From contig CACVBU010000463.1 in NCBI GenBank assembly GCA_902728285.1, positions 186,001 through 250,000 on the forward strand: DNA of 64,000 bases. The letters run 5' to 3'. The notes under the pieces are model-generated. The model was not told where the DNA came from, made no database searches, and saw nothing but the letters and a program-made list of their open reading frames with translations. This document shows, piece by piece, positions 34,782-45,739 of this stretch. The first letter of the stretch is position 1. Each line of letters begins with the position of its first letter. The translations under genes were made by a program, and so were the position numbers. Source of the stretch: Clytia hemisphaerica (taxonomy: Eukaryota; Cnidaria; Hydrozoa; Leptothecata; Clytiidae).

Positions 34782-35103
34782 TAGCCTGGGAATCCATGCT
34801 ATGATTTCTTCTTTGATAAACTGATGGCGAAATGTATAGCATGGTATGGGCTAAGAGTTTGAATTTCTCAGATCCTAATAACGGTTGAAAACATAGCCAA
34901 TCAAATTTTGTTATTCTTTTATTGGTCACACTTTCTTAGAGAAAGCGCAACTTTCGAAATTTGGATTTTATTTTAGTAAGTGAGGACAGCACTAAATTCG
35001 AATTTCCCACTGTAAAAAATGTGAGTCCAATATTGGACTCACAGCTCGAACCCGTCTTGTGTACATCAAATTATAAAAAAACACACGACGGTTCTCCTGT
35101 CTA
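34782..35103. mobile_element. hAT-like MITE, copy 2
   Basis: 322 bp, matches 519-842 closely. A perfect 8-bp direct repeat GGGAGACC flanks it (34774-34781, 35104-35111). Inserted into the 32346-35184 element, so it is younger than that element. Confidence 0.82.
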
Positions 35104-35281
35104 AGGGAGACCAGGCTGTAAACCAGAACATAAAATATCAAAAACTAGACTGTGAAATAGATTACAGCCTGGATATCCAGGCTAATTTGATCGTTTCTTT
35201 AGAGAAAAAAAAATCTCAAATGCTCAAAACTTAGCATCGTTTGATTTCCAAAGAAATCGTTTTTCTACCCGGAACTCATTA

Positions 35282-35450
35282 AAAGGGGAGTGATTTTAGA
35301 TACCTTTCCCCGTAAACTTTATCTATAATAGGTATGTCTTTGAGACCTATTAAAGTAGCTGTGAAGGTTAAATTACACCATTATAATTTTAGATAAATTA
35401 TGGCAAGCCACTAAATTAGTGATTAATGATTTTGATTTTAAGCCTAAAGT
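35282..35450. repeat. Copy of DAGL intron 13 segment
   Basis: Matches 27338-27755 in order (GGGGAGTGATTTTAGATACC onward, then ATTATGGCAAGC, then GTGATTAATGATTTTGATTT), without the MITE present there. It is joined directly to the copied protease upstream region. Confidence 0.8.
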
Positions 35451-36440
35451 CTGTCCAGATATAATTGGCAGTGGAAACAAGAATGCCTGTAACTTTTGAT
35501 AGTCAAATATAATTATTTTTTTTGCTTGTTTTAGAGAATCAAAAGCGCTATATTTGAATGTATTTTTGGTTGAAAAATTTGCGATTTTTAGTGGTTAAAT
35601 TTGCGATTGCAAAAATTGAGCTTTTTTTCTACTTATGCTATAACGTTCATTTTTACACCAGTGGTAGTTCAACCTTAGGTTAAGAAGTTTATTAAATTTC
35701 AAGGCGAACAGGAAAGTCCTTCGGAAGATATGGGACCCGAAATACCCCTTAGTAGCACTTTTCTGTGAAATATCATATGTTTGCTGTAAAAAAATTACGG
35801 ATTTTCGTAATTGGGGAAATTCCCTTTAATCGGACAAGGTGACTCAAATTTGATTTATCAATTCCAATGTAATGTTGAATTTGATCTCTTTGAAGCTACC
35901 TAGGTCAATAATCAGGATAAAATTTCACGTCGAAAAATATTATAATATCACCACTTTTGGCAAAACCGCCTCAGCTATAATATTTCACGCCCTTAGAGGG
36001 TGTTTGTAGAGTAGGGTGAACGACCACGTCCTAACGAGGGCAAGTAAGTTTTAACTTCTATGGTTCATTTAGTCATAATCAGAAGTAAAAAGTTGAAATT
36101 TAATAGGCTCAGAAAAATTGATTTTAGTGACAAAAAAGCAGAAATTCTGTTAGTTAACTATAATTGATAAGAGGGTACCTAAATCAACATATTTTCTTGG
36201 GGGTACCAAACCCCGGGGGCTACCTGAAAACGTTTAAATCTTTAGAGGGTACCTAAAACCTGTAGGACGCTATGAGAGTTTCGGGTAAGAGGGGAAATAA
36301 TGAGTGAAATTGAATGGTTATTTTGTTCATAGTTCTATTTTAGTCCACCTCAAATACTACAAAAAAGAAAATAAGATAAATCATTAAGATCAAATTGATA
36401 TGTCGTCAGGATGTGGGGTAGGTGTACGTGTTGACCGACA
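35451..36440. other. No gene seen
   Basis: AT-rich spacer between the duplicated block and the cysteine-rich gene. The last 150 bases should hold that gene's 3' UTR; no clear polyadenylation signal was identified. Confidence 0.4.
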
Positions 36441-36443
36441 CCT

Positions 36444-36710
36444 TTAAAAAAGCGGTACACAGCGGTTAATGAAGGTATTGCAAAAGCATTCTTTAGAGCA
36501 ATCTGTAGATGTATGACAAAAGCCTGAGCAGATATCTCTCTTGTTCAATCCTTCATCTTTGAAATACGGTACACAGCGTCTTAAGAAGGGATTGCATTCG
36601 CATCCATCCATCCATGAGCAATCTCTAGATGTAAGACAAAACCCATCGCAGTACTGAGCATCGGCGACGGTGGCTAAAACCAACAAGGCGGTAACGATGA
36701 AAAGCTTCAT
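36444..36710 (-). CDS. Small secreted cysteine-rich protein, two tandem six-Cys repeats
   Basis: 88 residues, one coding exon. A signal peptide occupies about residues 1-18 (MKLFIVTALLVLATVADA). The mature part has two similar modules: C-x3-C-x5-C-x5-C-x-C-x6-C, then C-x3-C-x5-C-x3-C-x-C-x6-C, each ending NRCVP or RRCVP. Both modules therefore have three likely disulfides. The residues between them (FKDEGLNKRD) include KR, a possible processing site that would release two peptides; this is inference. The spacing recalls cystine-rich defence or toxin-like peptides, but I recognise no family and assign no activity. Just before the ATG on the minus strand is a strong acceptor (CTTTAG|TTTCAAGC-ATG), so there is a 5' non-coding exon, probably at 37081 and above. 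Confidence 0.75.
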   Translation of the reverse strand: MKLFIVTALLVLATVADAQYCDGFCLTSRDCSWMDGCECNPFLRRCVPYFKDEGLNKRDICSGFCHTSTDCSKECFCNTFINRCVPLF

Positions 36711-37080
36711 GCTTGAAACTAAAGAAAAAAAGAAAGTTAACTGTGATATTTAATCGAACTCTTTCTTCTTTGAGACCAGGGAGATACTTGAGCAAAAATG
36801 GTAAGGGTCAAAGTTTATGAAATTTGAGGCCAAATATCTCAAAAAGCCTTTGTAAGGGTCACTTTTTAACGGTAAAACGTTTGTAAAATTTGCCAAAAAA
36901 TAGTCTCACCAATGATCGGATCTCACTTCAGGGGTCTCATCTGTACATAGCCTCAACTCTAGTCAACCCTAGTAACCCCGGACTTTGAGAATTGACCTCT
37001 TGTTCTTGTAAAGTCTCATTGAAATAGTGATGGTGTTTCAATATTTCAAAAACGCCTTATTAATACTTAAATGAACTTAC

Positions 37081-37170
37081 TTTTCTTGGCTTGATTGTTC
37101 TTTCAATGCTTGGTGGATGATGTTCAGTTTGATGATGTTCTTCCATATCACACTCCTTCTATTTATGCTG
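37081..37170 (-). promoter_or_regulatory. Possible promoter and 5' non-coding exon of the cysteine-rich gene
   Basis: On the minus strand a TATA-like CATAAATAG (about 37160) is followed some 75 bases later by a consensus donor AAAA|GTAAGT (37081/37080). The next acceptor lies just upstream of the 36710 start codon. This would make a short leader exon and a 360-base intron. Alternatively the acceptor receives a trans-spliced leader. Confidence 0.35.
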
Positions 37171-37974
37171 ATTATTTTCTTGAATATTTTGTGAAAGAAC
37201 ACCTATTGTTTTCCTTTGTTCTTATCAATTTTAATGACATGATTTTCAAATTCGTGATGGATTTTTTCTCAAAAAGGGACTGGATTCGAGATATACGAAT
37301 GCACCATGACAAAGATATTTTTAATGCTGTATATTTGGAATGCAAAGTAAATTTACATTTTACAGCACGTTTTTCTTGCCTAACAACCAGATAGAGTGGC
37401 AAAACCGTTGCGATGTAACACATAAGGTTGAAAATGAACAACGAAAAACGAATGAAAACTTTTCATTTCTACCAGGTAATTTCAAAAAAAAATTTAACAT
37501 GTAATGAGAAACTTTGCCTAGGAATGTTATTTCTCCAGATTTCTCTCGTTTGAAATTGAAACATTTTTTTCTGCAAAATGCACATAATTATTTTTCGAAT
37601 TTTTACTTATACACTCGTTCTGTTTTATAAGCATAACGCTTATAAGCATGTTTAAGCTGAAATTTTTACGTCCAGGGGTGGAAAATTGCGACTAAATATT
37701 TCCTTAAAAATGAAGGTCATTATTGACATATACTAGCAAGTAGCTGTCGCTAAGAATGCCCCGCAGAGCTTCCTATGGAAATATCCCTAAGTAAGCAAAA
37801 TTACGCATGTGTAGATTTTAAATTCGTTTTTCGATAAAATTTAAGTTGGAGGAAGAAAGCTTGGTTTCAACTTTACTTTTGAGATGACATGGGATAGACG
37901 GTCGCTCACATCTCAAAAAGAGAAGTTATCGCTCACATGCTATCACAGTGAAAACGCCAAAAATTCTGAAATTT

Positions 37975-39360
37975 ATTTGATTCTTATAAAGAAAATGCTT
38001 ATAATAAAGATAAATATGCTCATCTTTTTTCGCCATCCTTTGCGTTTACTTTCTAATAACTAATTACCGAAAGATATATTGCCTTCAATCAAGAGCTATT
38101 GATTTGATTCTTATAAAGTAGATGCTTATAATAAAAACAAACATGCTTATCTTTTTCGCCATCCTTTGTTTACTTTGTAAGAGCTAATTACCGAAAGATA
38201 TATTGCCTTCAATCAAGAGTTATTGATTTGATTCTTATAAAGTAGATGCTTATAATAAAAATAAACATGCTTATCTCTTTTGCCATCCTTTGTTTACTTT
38301 GTAAGAACTAATTACCGAAAGGCATATTGCCTTCAATCAAGAGTTATTGATTTGATTCTTATAAAGTAGATGCTTATAATAAAAATAAACATGCTTATCT
38401 TTTTCGCCATCCTTTGTTTACTTTCTAATAACTAATTACCGAAAGATATATTGCCTTCAATCAAGAGTTATTGATTTGATTCTTATAAAGTAGATGCTTA
38501 TAATAAAAATAAATATGCTCATCTTTTTCGCCATCCTTTGTTTACTTTGTAAGAACTAATTACCGAAAGGCATGTTGCCTTCAATCAAGAGTTATTGATT
38601 TGATTCTTAAAAAGTAGATGCTTATAATAAAAATAAACATGCTTATCTTTTTCGCCATCCTTTGTTTACTTTCTAATAACTAATTACCGAAAGATATATT
38701 GCCTTCAATCAAGAGTTATTGATTTGATTCTTATAAAGTAGATGCTTATAATAAAAATAAATATGCTTATCTTTTTCGCCATCCTTTGTTTACTTTCTAG
38801 TAACTAATTACCGAAAGATATATTGCCTTCAATCAAGAGTTATTGATTTGATTCTTATAAAGTAGATGCTTATAATAAAAATAAATATGCTTATATTTTT
38901 CGCCATCCTTTGTTTACTTTGTAAGAACTAATTACCGAAAGGCATATTGCCTTCAATCAAGAGTTATTGATTTGATTCTTATAAAGTAGATGCTTATAAT
39001 AAAAATAAATATGCTCATCTTTTTCGCCATCATTTGTTTACTTTGTAAGGATTAACTATCGAAAGGCATATTGCCTTCAATCAAGAGTTATTGATTTGAT
39101 TCTTATAAAGTAGATGCTTATAATAAAATAAATATGATCATCTTTTTCGCCATCCTTTGTTTACTTTGTAAGAACTAATTACCGAAAGGCATGTTGCCTT
39201 CAATCAAGAGTTATTGATTTGATTCTTATAAAGTAGATGCTTATAATAAAAATAAATATGCTCAACTTTTTCGCCATCATTTGTTTACTTTGTAAGGATT
39301 AATTACCGAAAGGCATATTGTCTTCAATCAAGAGATATTGATTTGATTCTTATAAAGTAG
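37975..39360. repeat. Satellite array, 124-bp unit, about 11 copies
   Basis: GATTTGATTCTTATAAAGTA recurs at 38101, 38225, 38349, 38473, 38597, 38721, 38845, 38969, 39093, 39216 and 39340, a period of 124 bp (once 123). An earlier, diverged unit starts near 37977. Units are nearly identical and contain GGCATATTGCC, a small hairpin, and alternate between CTTTGTAAGAACTAATTACC and CTTTCTAATAACTAATTACC. Confidence 0.95.
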
Positions 39361-40400
39361 ACTTTCTTTAGGCCCTAAATAAAACGGGCGTCAGTCAGGG
39401 CGTACGGAAGGCGTTTTGACACTGAAAATTATTATGATGGAGAATTTAACAAATATTTCCCTTTTGGAAAACGGGAAATATTTAATGACATTTTTCAATA
39501 TAATCTTTTTGACAAGAGAGAGATGCTTTTCCTTTCTTCATTGTAAGAACGCCCTCACGCAGACAGCGATATTCCGTGGTGCATTTTTGCACCTACCTGG
39601 AGGTCCTGTAAATATTAACCCGTTCTTTCGTTACCTGTGCATCGTACCAGGGTCTAGTCCTCCAAGTTTCTTCAATTTCCTCTTTGTTTCACTAATCATC
39701 GTCAGCTGTAATTCTCTTTATAGACAGAAATTTGAACAGTTTTACTTTTTGTTTTTCTATGCTTTTTGTTTTGCTTGTTTATTTGTCTTTTTGAAAGAAC
39801 TGCTGGTTAGCTCTTTTTTATACTGCCTGAAGAAATGGAGACAAAATGTTGGGTACCCGTAACACGTGTAAAGTCTCTTTTAACTGGTCAAAGTCCGGAA
39901 TCTCAGACATTTTTGGACCTACCTCTGAGGTCCTATAAATTAATCGATGTCCGTTCGTTCGTCCGTCCGTCTGTTACAAACTTTTCTCGGGATCAACTCA
40001 TTAGCTTTTTATGATATTTTGCACAATGATGCAAAATGACAATGCCTAAAATGTGAACAGAGCCTGGTTTTCGAAAAAAATATTTTTGGGGCAAATTTGG
40101 ACCAAAGATTGCCCAAAAATAGGATTTTTGGGACTTGGTGCAAATTTGCTTCTCTAGTTTTTTTTTTTTATTTTTGGCAGAAAGATAGAGCAAGGTATTT
40201 TAAAAGATGGCTGAAGTGAAAAAATGCTGAATTTTGAATTTTGACCACTAGCCAAACTAAACGAACTTTTGGAGAAAAATGGGTGCACGATGGTAATTTA
40301 AATATCTTTAATTTAGTATTTGAGATGAAAAATAAATTTATATTTCACAACCACGTCAAAATTAAAAAATTGAAGATGGTCGACAAGGATTAGCAGGGGG
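39361..40400. other. No supported gene
   Basis: A plus-strand open frame at 39416-39862 (148 codons) is hydrophobic and Phe-rich but shows no family, splice or start signals; I treat it as chance. Confidence 0.4.
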
Positions 40401-40404
40401 GGTT

Positions 40405-40735
40405 TCATGGTTGGCGGAGGAGCGGAATCGGCCCTTTTTTCGGACGGAGTGGCGGAATTTGGCGAAAATTTAGACGGAATTACGGAAATTGGGTTCTCTG
40501 ACGGAGACGGAAAATTAGACAATTTTAGTGCAGAAAAACGGAATTTAGCAAAAAAGTTTGCGGAATTTCGGAATTGGTTAAAGATATTCAAAATTTGCGG
40601 GATTTTCGACAAAAATATTGAATTTCAAAGGAATTTTCGGTGACGGAATTTTGGTTCAATTTAAGACGGTTTGACGGAAATTGGAGAAAAAATTGGCGGA
40701 GTTGCGGAATCGGGTAAACGAGAAAACGCGGGGTT
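40405..40735. repeat. GACGGAATT-rich low-complexity repeat
   Basis: Diverged short repeats of (G)ACGGAATTTGG and similar. Open frames on both strands follow the composition and are not considered genes. Confidence 0.5.
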
Positions 40736-41635
40736 TGGGAAATTTGCCATGACTCAAGAACTAGAAATCTTTTGGCAAAAAGTAAACTATCCCTGAAAAG
40801 CTAATTAAGTTTTGCAGCTTTTAGGTTGGGTACAAGTTCAATTAAAGTATTCTAACTTAAATGGTAGCTTTACATACACCAATGCTTTTTTCCTCATTTT
40901 TCGACAATGTCACTTTTTTGGCATTTTTCACTTTCTATGCAAAAAAAAGCGGGGGAAAGTTAATTATAAAATATTTCTTTACTATTTTATCAATATATTC
41001 TTACTCATGAAGCCATATACCAAAAATTAGCATCCAAAAACAATTCTACTGGTCACAAGGGCTTTTCATACATTGTTCACTTTTCTCCAAAATCAGTGTT
41101 TTTCCGTCTACCATCTTGAATCAGTGTTTTTATTTGAAAAGTGCTGACTCACACCGTGATCATAACATTACATCATTATATATCAACGGAAAGCTTAGAC
41201 TCTCTACTTTCTTTTTCTCTATTTTTCAACGATCAGAAAGCAAGCCAATTAAAGATATTGCGCGAGAAAGACATGCCTATCAAATTGCGTATATGTACGG
41301 CATTCGGAACGTCTCAAGGACGTATATGTACGGCATTCGGGTCCAAAAGGTTAAAATTTTATTTACGGAAAAACCTAATTGAATGAAATGAACCACGTTT
41401 TGCTCACTTAGCAATCACAATCATTTTTTGATATATCTTATTTTCTAATTCGTAAACTCAAACGAAAATAACTTTATTTATCATTTTACTTTCATCTCTT
41501 CTTGTCGTCTAGGAAGCCTACAATGTGCAAGATAATAAAGTAAATATAAATGTATATTTATAAATGCTATTGACAATAACACTTCTTTATAAATCAATAT
41601 CATATAATCCAATATATGTAGTAATATATCAATAC

Positions 41636-42024
41636 TACATGTTTTTTTTTTATAAGCAAGTGTATGCCCCTTGGTCAGGCTCGAGTATGCTTAAGCTTTC
41701 AAAGCATCCAGACATAGAATATGCTTATTATATGCTTAAGAATTGTTATGCTTTTGATTCCCCCAACCAAATTTTTTAGTAAAATCTTTAAAATTTTGTT
41801 AATATTCGATTCAAAAAGCATTTAAATTTCTAAGCAGCGGAATGTGGCTAGCCGTGGAATGTATTTTTTTACTTGACCACTTGCAAACCTTTCTGAATAG
41901 AAAGAGATTGACTACTTGAAAAATATTTCAGGCTAGCGTATATGCTTATGTTATGCTTAGGAAATCTGCAAATCTGAGCCTTCATATGCTTATAAGCGTT
42001 ATGCTTATAAAAAAAAAACATGTA
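41636..42024. mobile_element. MITE, TACATGTTTTTTTTTT ends
   Basis: TACATG plus poly-T plus ATAAGCA at the left is inverted at 42002-42024. About 390 bp; the ends start with TA, which suggests a Tc1/mariner-type target. The interior has many GCTTAT/ATAAGC motifs. Confidence 0.8.
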
Positions 42025-42859
42025 TGGCACTAAAGCGGTCAAAGACAAGACTCTTTGAAATCAGAGAGACTGTATACAGGAAAAAATTTTCGATTTCCAA
42101 GGTTGGAAATTTCAAGTTTTCTTAGGGAGCGGTCATTAAGTATAGCACATACCTGGGTGGAAGATATATTTTTAGGGGGACTTTCAATTATATACCCTGA
42201 CAAAAATTCGCACAAAATTTTCTTACCCTGACAAAAAGGGAGGTTAAACTTTTATACCCTCCAACGAGGTTTATGAGTACATGAAATACCGACGCAAAAA
42301 TGGTGTCTACAAGAACAAAATTGTTGTATCCAAAAAATTCCACATCATCTGTCTCGTTCCATGAAAAGTGGGTTAATATTTTCAAAATTTCCTTTATTAA
42401 AAATTAGTGCAATTCCATGAAAGAGTATAAAAATATATTCTACGGGAAATGTAAAACAAGAACTACAAGGTTTTTTAAACGATTTGAAAACTATCTGAAA
42501 AACGTCTTTCCAACTCGTCGTATTTCGACGAGATATTGGTTGTCAAAAGATTTCATACCCTACCCAAACTTACAATCTTTTTTCCATACCCTACCAAAAA
42601 AAAAGAGTAAAAATTTTCATACCCTACCCAAATATCTTCCACCCTACCAAGTTCCCTTAGTTGGAAAAAAGATAAAATCTAATGGAAAATCCAACCTGGA
42701 AATGTGGGACATTCTCCAAGGTTGAAAATGTTGCATTTTCCATGGCTTGGAATTTTCAAAAATCCAGGTTGAAAAAAGCCAAAATCCAAATTTAACAAGG
42801 TTGGAAACTTAAACAAGGTTTTTGTTTTTGTAAACAGTCACTCGCTAGCCTAGGCTCAA

Positions 42860-43008
42860 TGGCTCCCGGTCAATCTCTCGTTATTGTTCGCACAGATACG
42901 TGGTTGATCTTAGATCACTCACACAGCTCAGCAGGGCACCATTTGAAACTATGACACAAGTACCCTATGTGCTGCACTGTGCGAACTCACTGCGATTGAC
43001 CGAGGCCA
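42860..43008. repeat. Compact inverted repeat, CGGTCAATC...GATTGACCG
   Basis: TGGCTCCCGGTCAATC...TTCGCACAG at the left pairs with CTGTGCGAA...GATTGACCGAGGCCA at the right. The stretch is GC-richer than its surroundings. It is either a small MITE or a structured RNA remnant. Confidence 0.45.
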
Positions 43009-43493
43009 CTCCAAAGGGACGCCTCACCTGACGGAAACTTACAGCTTGACTGCTCACATTATAGCCTAATATCTAGGTTAGCTATATATCAAAACAGTTT
43101 TTAGCGAAAACTCGCTTGTGCTTTTCTCAAAGGACATGCGCAGAAAATGGTACAAAAACGTAATTTCCACATGGATTTTTAACGCTTTCCAAACTGTTTG
43201 GAGAAACAAAAATTTCCAACCCAAAAAGTCTAGTTTTCCAAGAAAGGGTCTCAATCTTAGAAAAATGTACTTTCCACATGGATTTTTAAGTTAACGTTTT
43301 CCAAACTGTTTGGATTGACTGTTTTATCATTTTACTTTCATCTCTTCTTATCACGTTAGTGGGTCGTCTAGAAAGCCCTGTAAATGGTTGTAGCAGAAGA
43401 ACGCGATCTATATATAAGAAATAACATCAGAGGTCTAGCCTTACAGAATTAGACATCAAATGCTCTAAATAATCATCATATACTATAAAACTT

Positions 43494-44505
43494 TTAGAGG
43501 CCTAGCCCCAAAGAAACAGACATCAGTTGTTTCAGATTATTATCCACATAGCCATCTTTAGCACTGACAGATTTCCATCTACCGTGTTTCTGGAAAAGAT
43601 GATCCTTTACCCCGTTGTTTGCGGCAAATGTGGCTCCTCCACGACGCATGCTGTGGGTCCCAAATAGCTTTTCATTGACCCCGATTCGTTTCACAAGACT
43701 CAGGACTGCTGATCTTGCAGTAGAATAAGAAGTAGGCTTATTTCGACGTTTCAGCTTGTGGTCATTCAAAGTTTTAAAGAAAGACATTCCCCTGAACAAA
43801 AACTCATCATCGTTAACGATCTCAGCCCTATTAATATAATTTCTGATAAAGTTGATAGGGCAAAATTGGGAGTCTAGCTTGGCAATGAATACCCAGGCTC
43901 CAATCCTATATTGATCAGATCAGTTTTTGATTCTTCAATGAATATTTTCATGTACATTTGGTTGAATACTACGTCCCAAAGGGTGATGTTAGCCGCTTCC
44001 TCGAACCTCAGAAATCCACAAAAACATAACAATATCAATGTAAAATCCCTCAAGGATAGCAAAGACATCTTACCCTCCTCAATAATGGATTCGTACACTC
44101 GTTTGATGTGTTCAGGCGTGATTGGAAGCTTCTTCGTCACTGGCTTAAAACAAGTACGTTTTGCTGCCTCTAAGGCATAACTGGCCAATACTGAATCTGT
44201 TGGGTCAGGTTGGTTATTGACATTATGAGTGTGTTTGATTGCGTAAAAGCAGCTTTCGATCACTGAGAATGATATTCCCGACTGTATGAGGCTGACGAAA
44301 AACAGCACCACGTGTACGTCTTTGGCAGGGAATTCAACAACTTCATCGAACTTTGCACTCCAATTTGACCAACGCTTGAAGTAGGTAGCATATTTCTTTA
44401 TCGTGTTATTCGCTCTTGATTTCGACAGCACGTCTTGTAAACCGTGTACTAGTTCCTTCAGGTGGTCATCCTGTACCTGGTTAACGATTTGAAGCGAGCT
44501 GGATC
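43494..44505 (-). pseudogene. Tyrosine recombinase (DIRS/Crypton-like), frameshifted
   Basis: Two minus-strand frames carry one tyrosine recombinase. The N-terminal SAM-like part (44505 to about 43920) includes TIKKYATYFKRW and the first catalytic Arg region (LLCFCGFLRFEEAANI). The C-terminal part has HSMRRGGAT, HGRW and the presumed nucleophile in KDGYVDN, ending in SVSLGLGL, usual for metazoan copies. The two parts are out of frame; conceptually the frame changes near 43911-43920, in a short GATC-TGATC duplication. An acceptor-like TGCATTTTTAG sits just upstream of 44505, so there may have been an upstream exon. No reverse transcriptase is found nearby, so the class is uncertain. Confidence 0.8.
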
Positions 44506-45018
44506 CTAAAAATGCAGAATTAGCCAGCTTGGGTTAAATAACCTGATAAGGCCAATTTTTCTTACAAAACCTTCTGAGCAAGTGGCCCAGCCACGGTGTA
44601 ATCCAGTTACACAGTGTAACCCCGTTACACTTTCTATTTCTCTCAACCCGGTTGAGCATAGGAGGACCCCATCTAGGTCCAAAAATCTAATGAATAATGG
44701 GTTACCTCTAAGGCTAACCCTGCCCACCTGGGCGAAAGTACTTGGGAAGGTGGGACAGCTTATCCAATAAGGCCCAGAACCTAAAACTCAACTCTTTATC
44801 AAAAATGCCACAATACTCCCACGATAATGAGGAGAACCGAGAAGGGAATACTTGTAGTTGCCCAACTTCAGGATACCAGCAGTATCTTTGAAAACCATAT
44901 GATCGACTACAAATCTTGAAAATATCGGTCCATTTTGAAGCAGTGACCAAAATGGAGCGGAACGCCAATACGGAATTATCAAAACCCCTCTTATAGACCT
45001 TTTTTCAAAGAGGCCACC

Positions 45019-45315
45019 CTGTTGAATTCAGCAGATAATTATAGAGGATTAAGTTACATAGTAGACTCTTTCCACGTGGAAAAGCATACACAACCGAAGT
45101 GTATTTTGGACGACCCTCGTTGCGCGTATCATCCAGATTTAGAAAAGTTTTCACATGTTAAAAAAATGAACACTGAAGTTGCTGAACAATCTTTCAGTAA
45201 ACTTAATCCGTTTAAGTTTGCTACGAGAAAAATGAGTTATGGAAAACGGTTAATGTTTTTTAAACTGATCGACCACGCATTTAATAAAAGACTAACAAAA
45301 CGTTTCGATGTTTGA
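45019..45315 (+). pseudogene. KDZ-like transposase C-terminal fragment
   Basis: An open frame of about 97 codons holds YIVDSFHVEKHT, a Cys/Asp segment, then MNTEVAEQSFSKLNPFKFA and a hydrophobic-aromatic tail (LMFFKLIDHAF). The order histidine block, then N.E.AEQ.FS.L, then helix is what I know from C-termini of KDZ (Kyakuja-Dileera-Zisupton) and related transposases. The catalytic N-terminal part is missing. A fragment only. Confidence 0.55.
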
Positions 45316-45739
45316 ATACAATTATACATGCAGCACGAATGGTTATTTTTACGACCATGGTGATTTTTTTTTGAAAGCTCTCTCTTTTGCCCTAAATCTG
45401 TTGTATTATCCTCAGTTTCAAAAATGTTCCACCCAGCCCCCCCAGTTTATTGAATTTTTGAGATTGTTTTCAATCCCGCCCAACCCCTTCGATTATCAGG
45501 TACCCAGAGTACCCTTTTATAGGCTCTTTTCATTTGACATAGTTAACAATTATTGTGAAAACTGTTTATTCGTCTCGATATGTTTTTATTATCAATGAAA
45601 GCGTAATTAGTTATTATATTTTTTCGGCAATTTTGTTACAATTTCAAAATATTAAATCAATATCAATAATCGAAATCTTAAAATGCTAATTTCAATATTT
45701 TGTCTTCTAAAACACAAGCCTTATAAAGCTTTTCGAGTT

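Larger units (their letters stand above)
32346..35184. mobile_element. TAGCCTGG(A/G) element, copy 1, with 9-bp TSD and two elements nested inside
   Basis: Ends TAGCCTGGATATCCAAGC and GGATATCCAGGCTA. A perfect 9-bp direct repeat ATTTGATCG flanks it (32337-32345, 35185-35193). The unoccupied site is visible at about 22311 (TTTAATCG). Removing the two younger insertions (32398-34379 and 34782-35103) leaves a core of about 0.5 kb that matches 53167-53731 at both ends. Non-autonomous; a 9-bp duplication suggests a Mutator-like source. Confidence 0.88.

Noticed and set aside
37975..39360. Regular repeats considered as a CRISPR array
   Set aside because: Units are contiguous 124-bp copies without unique spacers, in a eukaryotic genome.
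39416..39862. 148-codon hydrophobic open frame
   Set aside because: Composition follows T-rich DNA; no motif, splice signal or homologous feel.
40313..40643. Open frames on both strands around 40.3-40.6 kb
   Set aside because: They arise from the GACGGAATT repeat; both strands open at once and no gene features are present.
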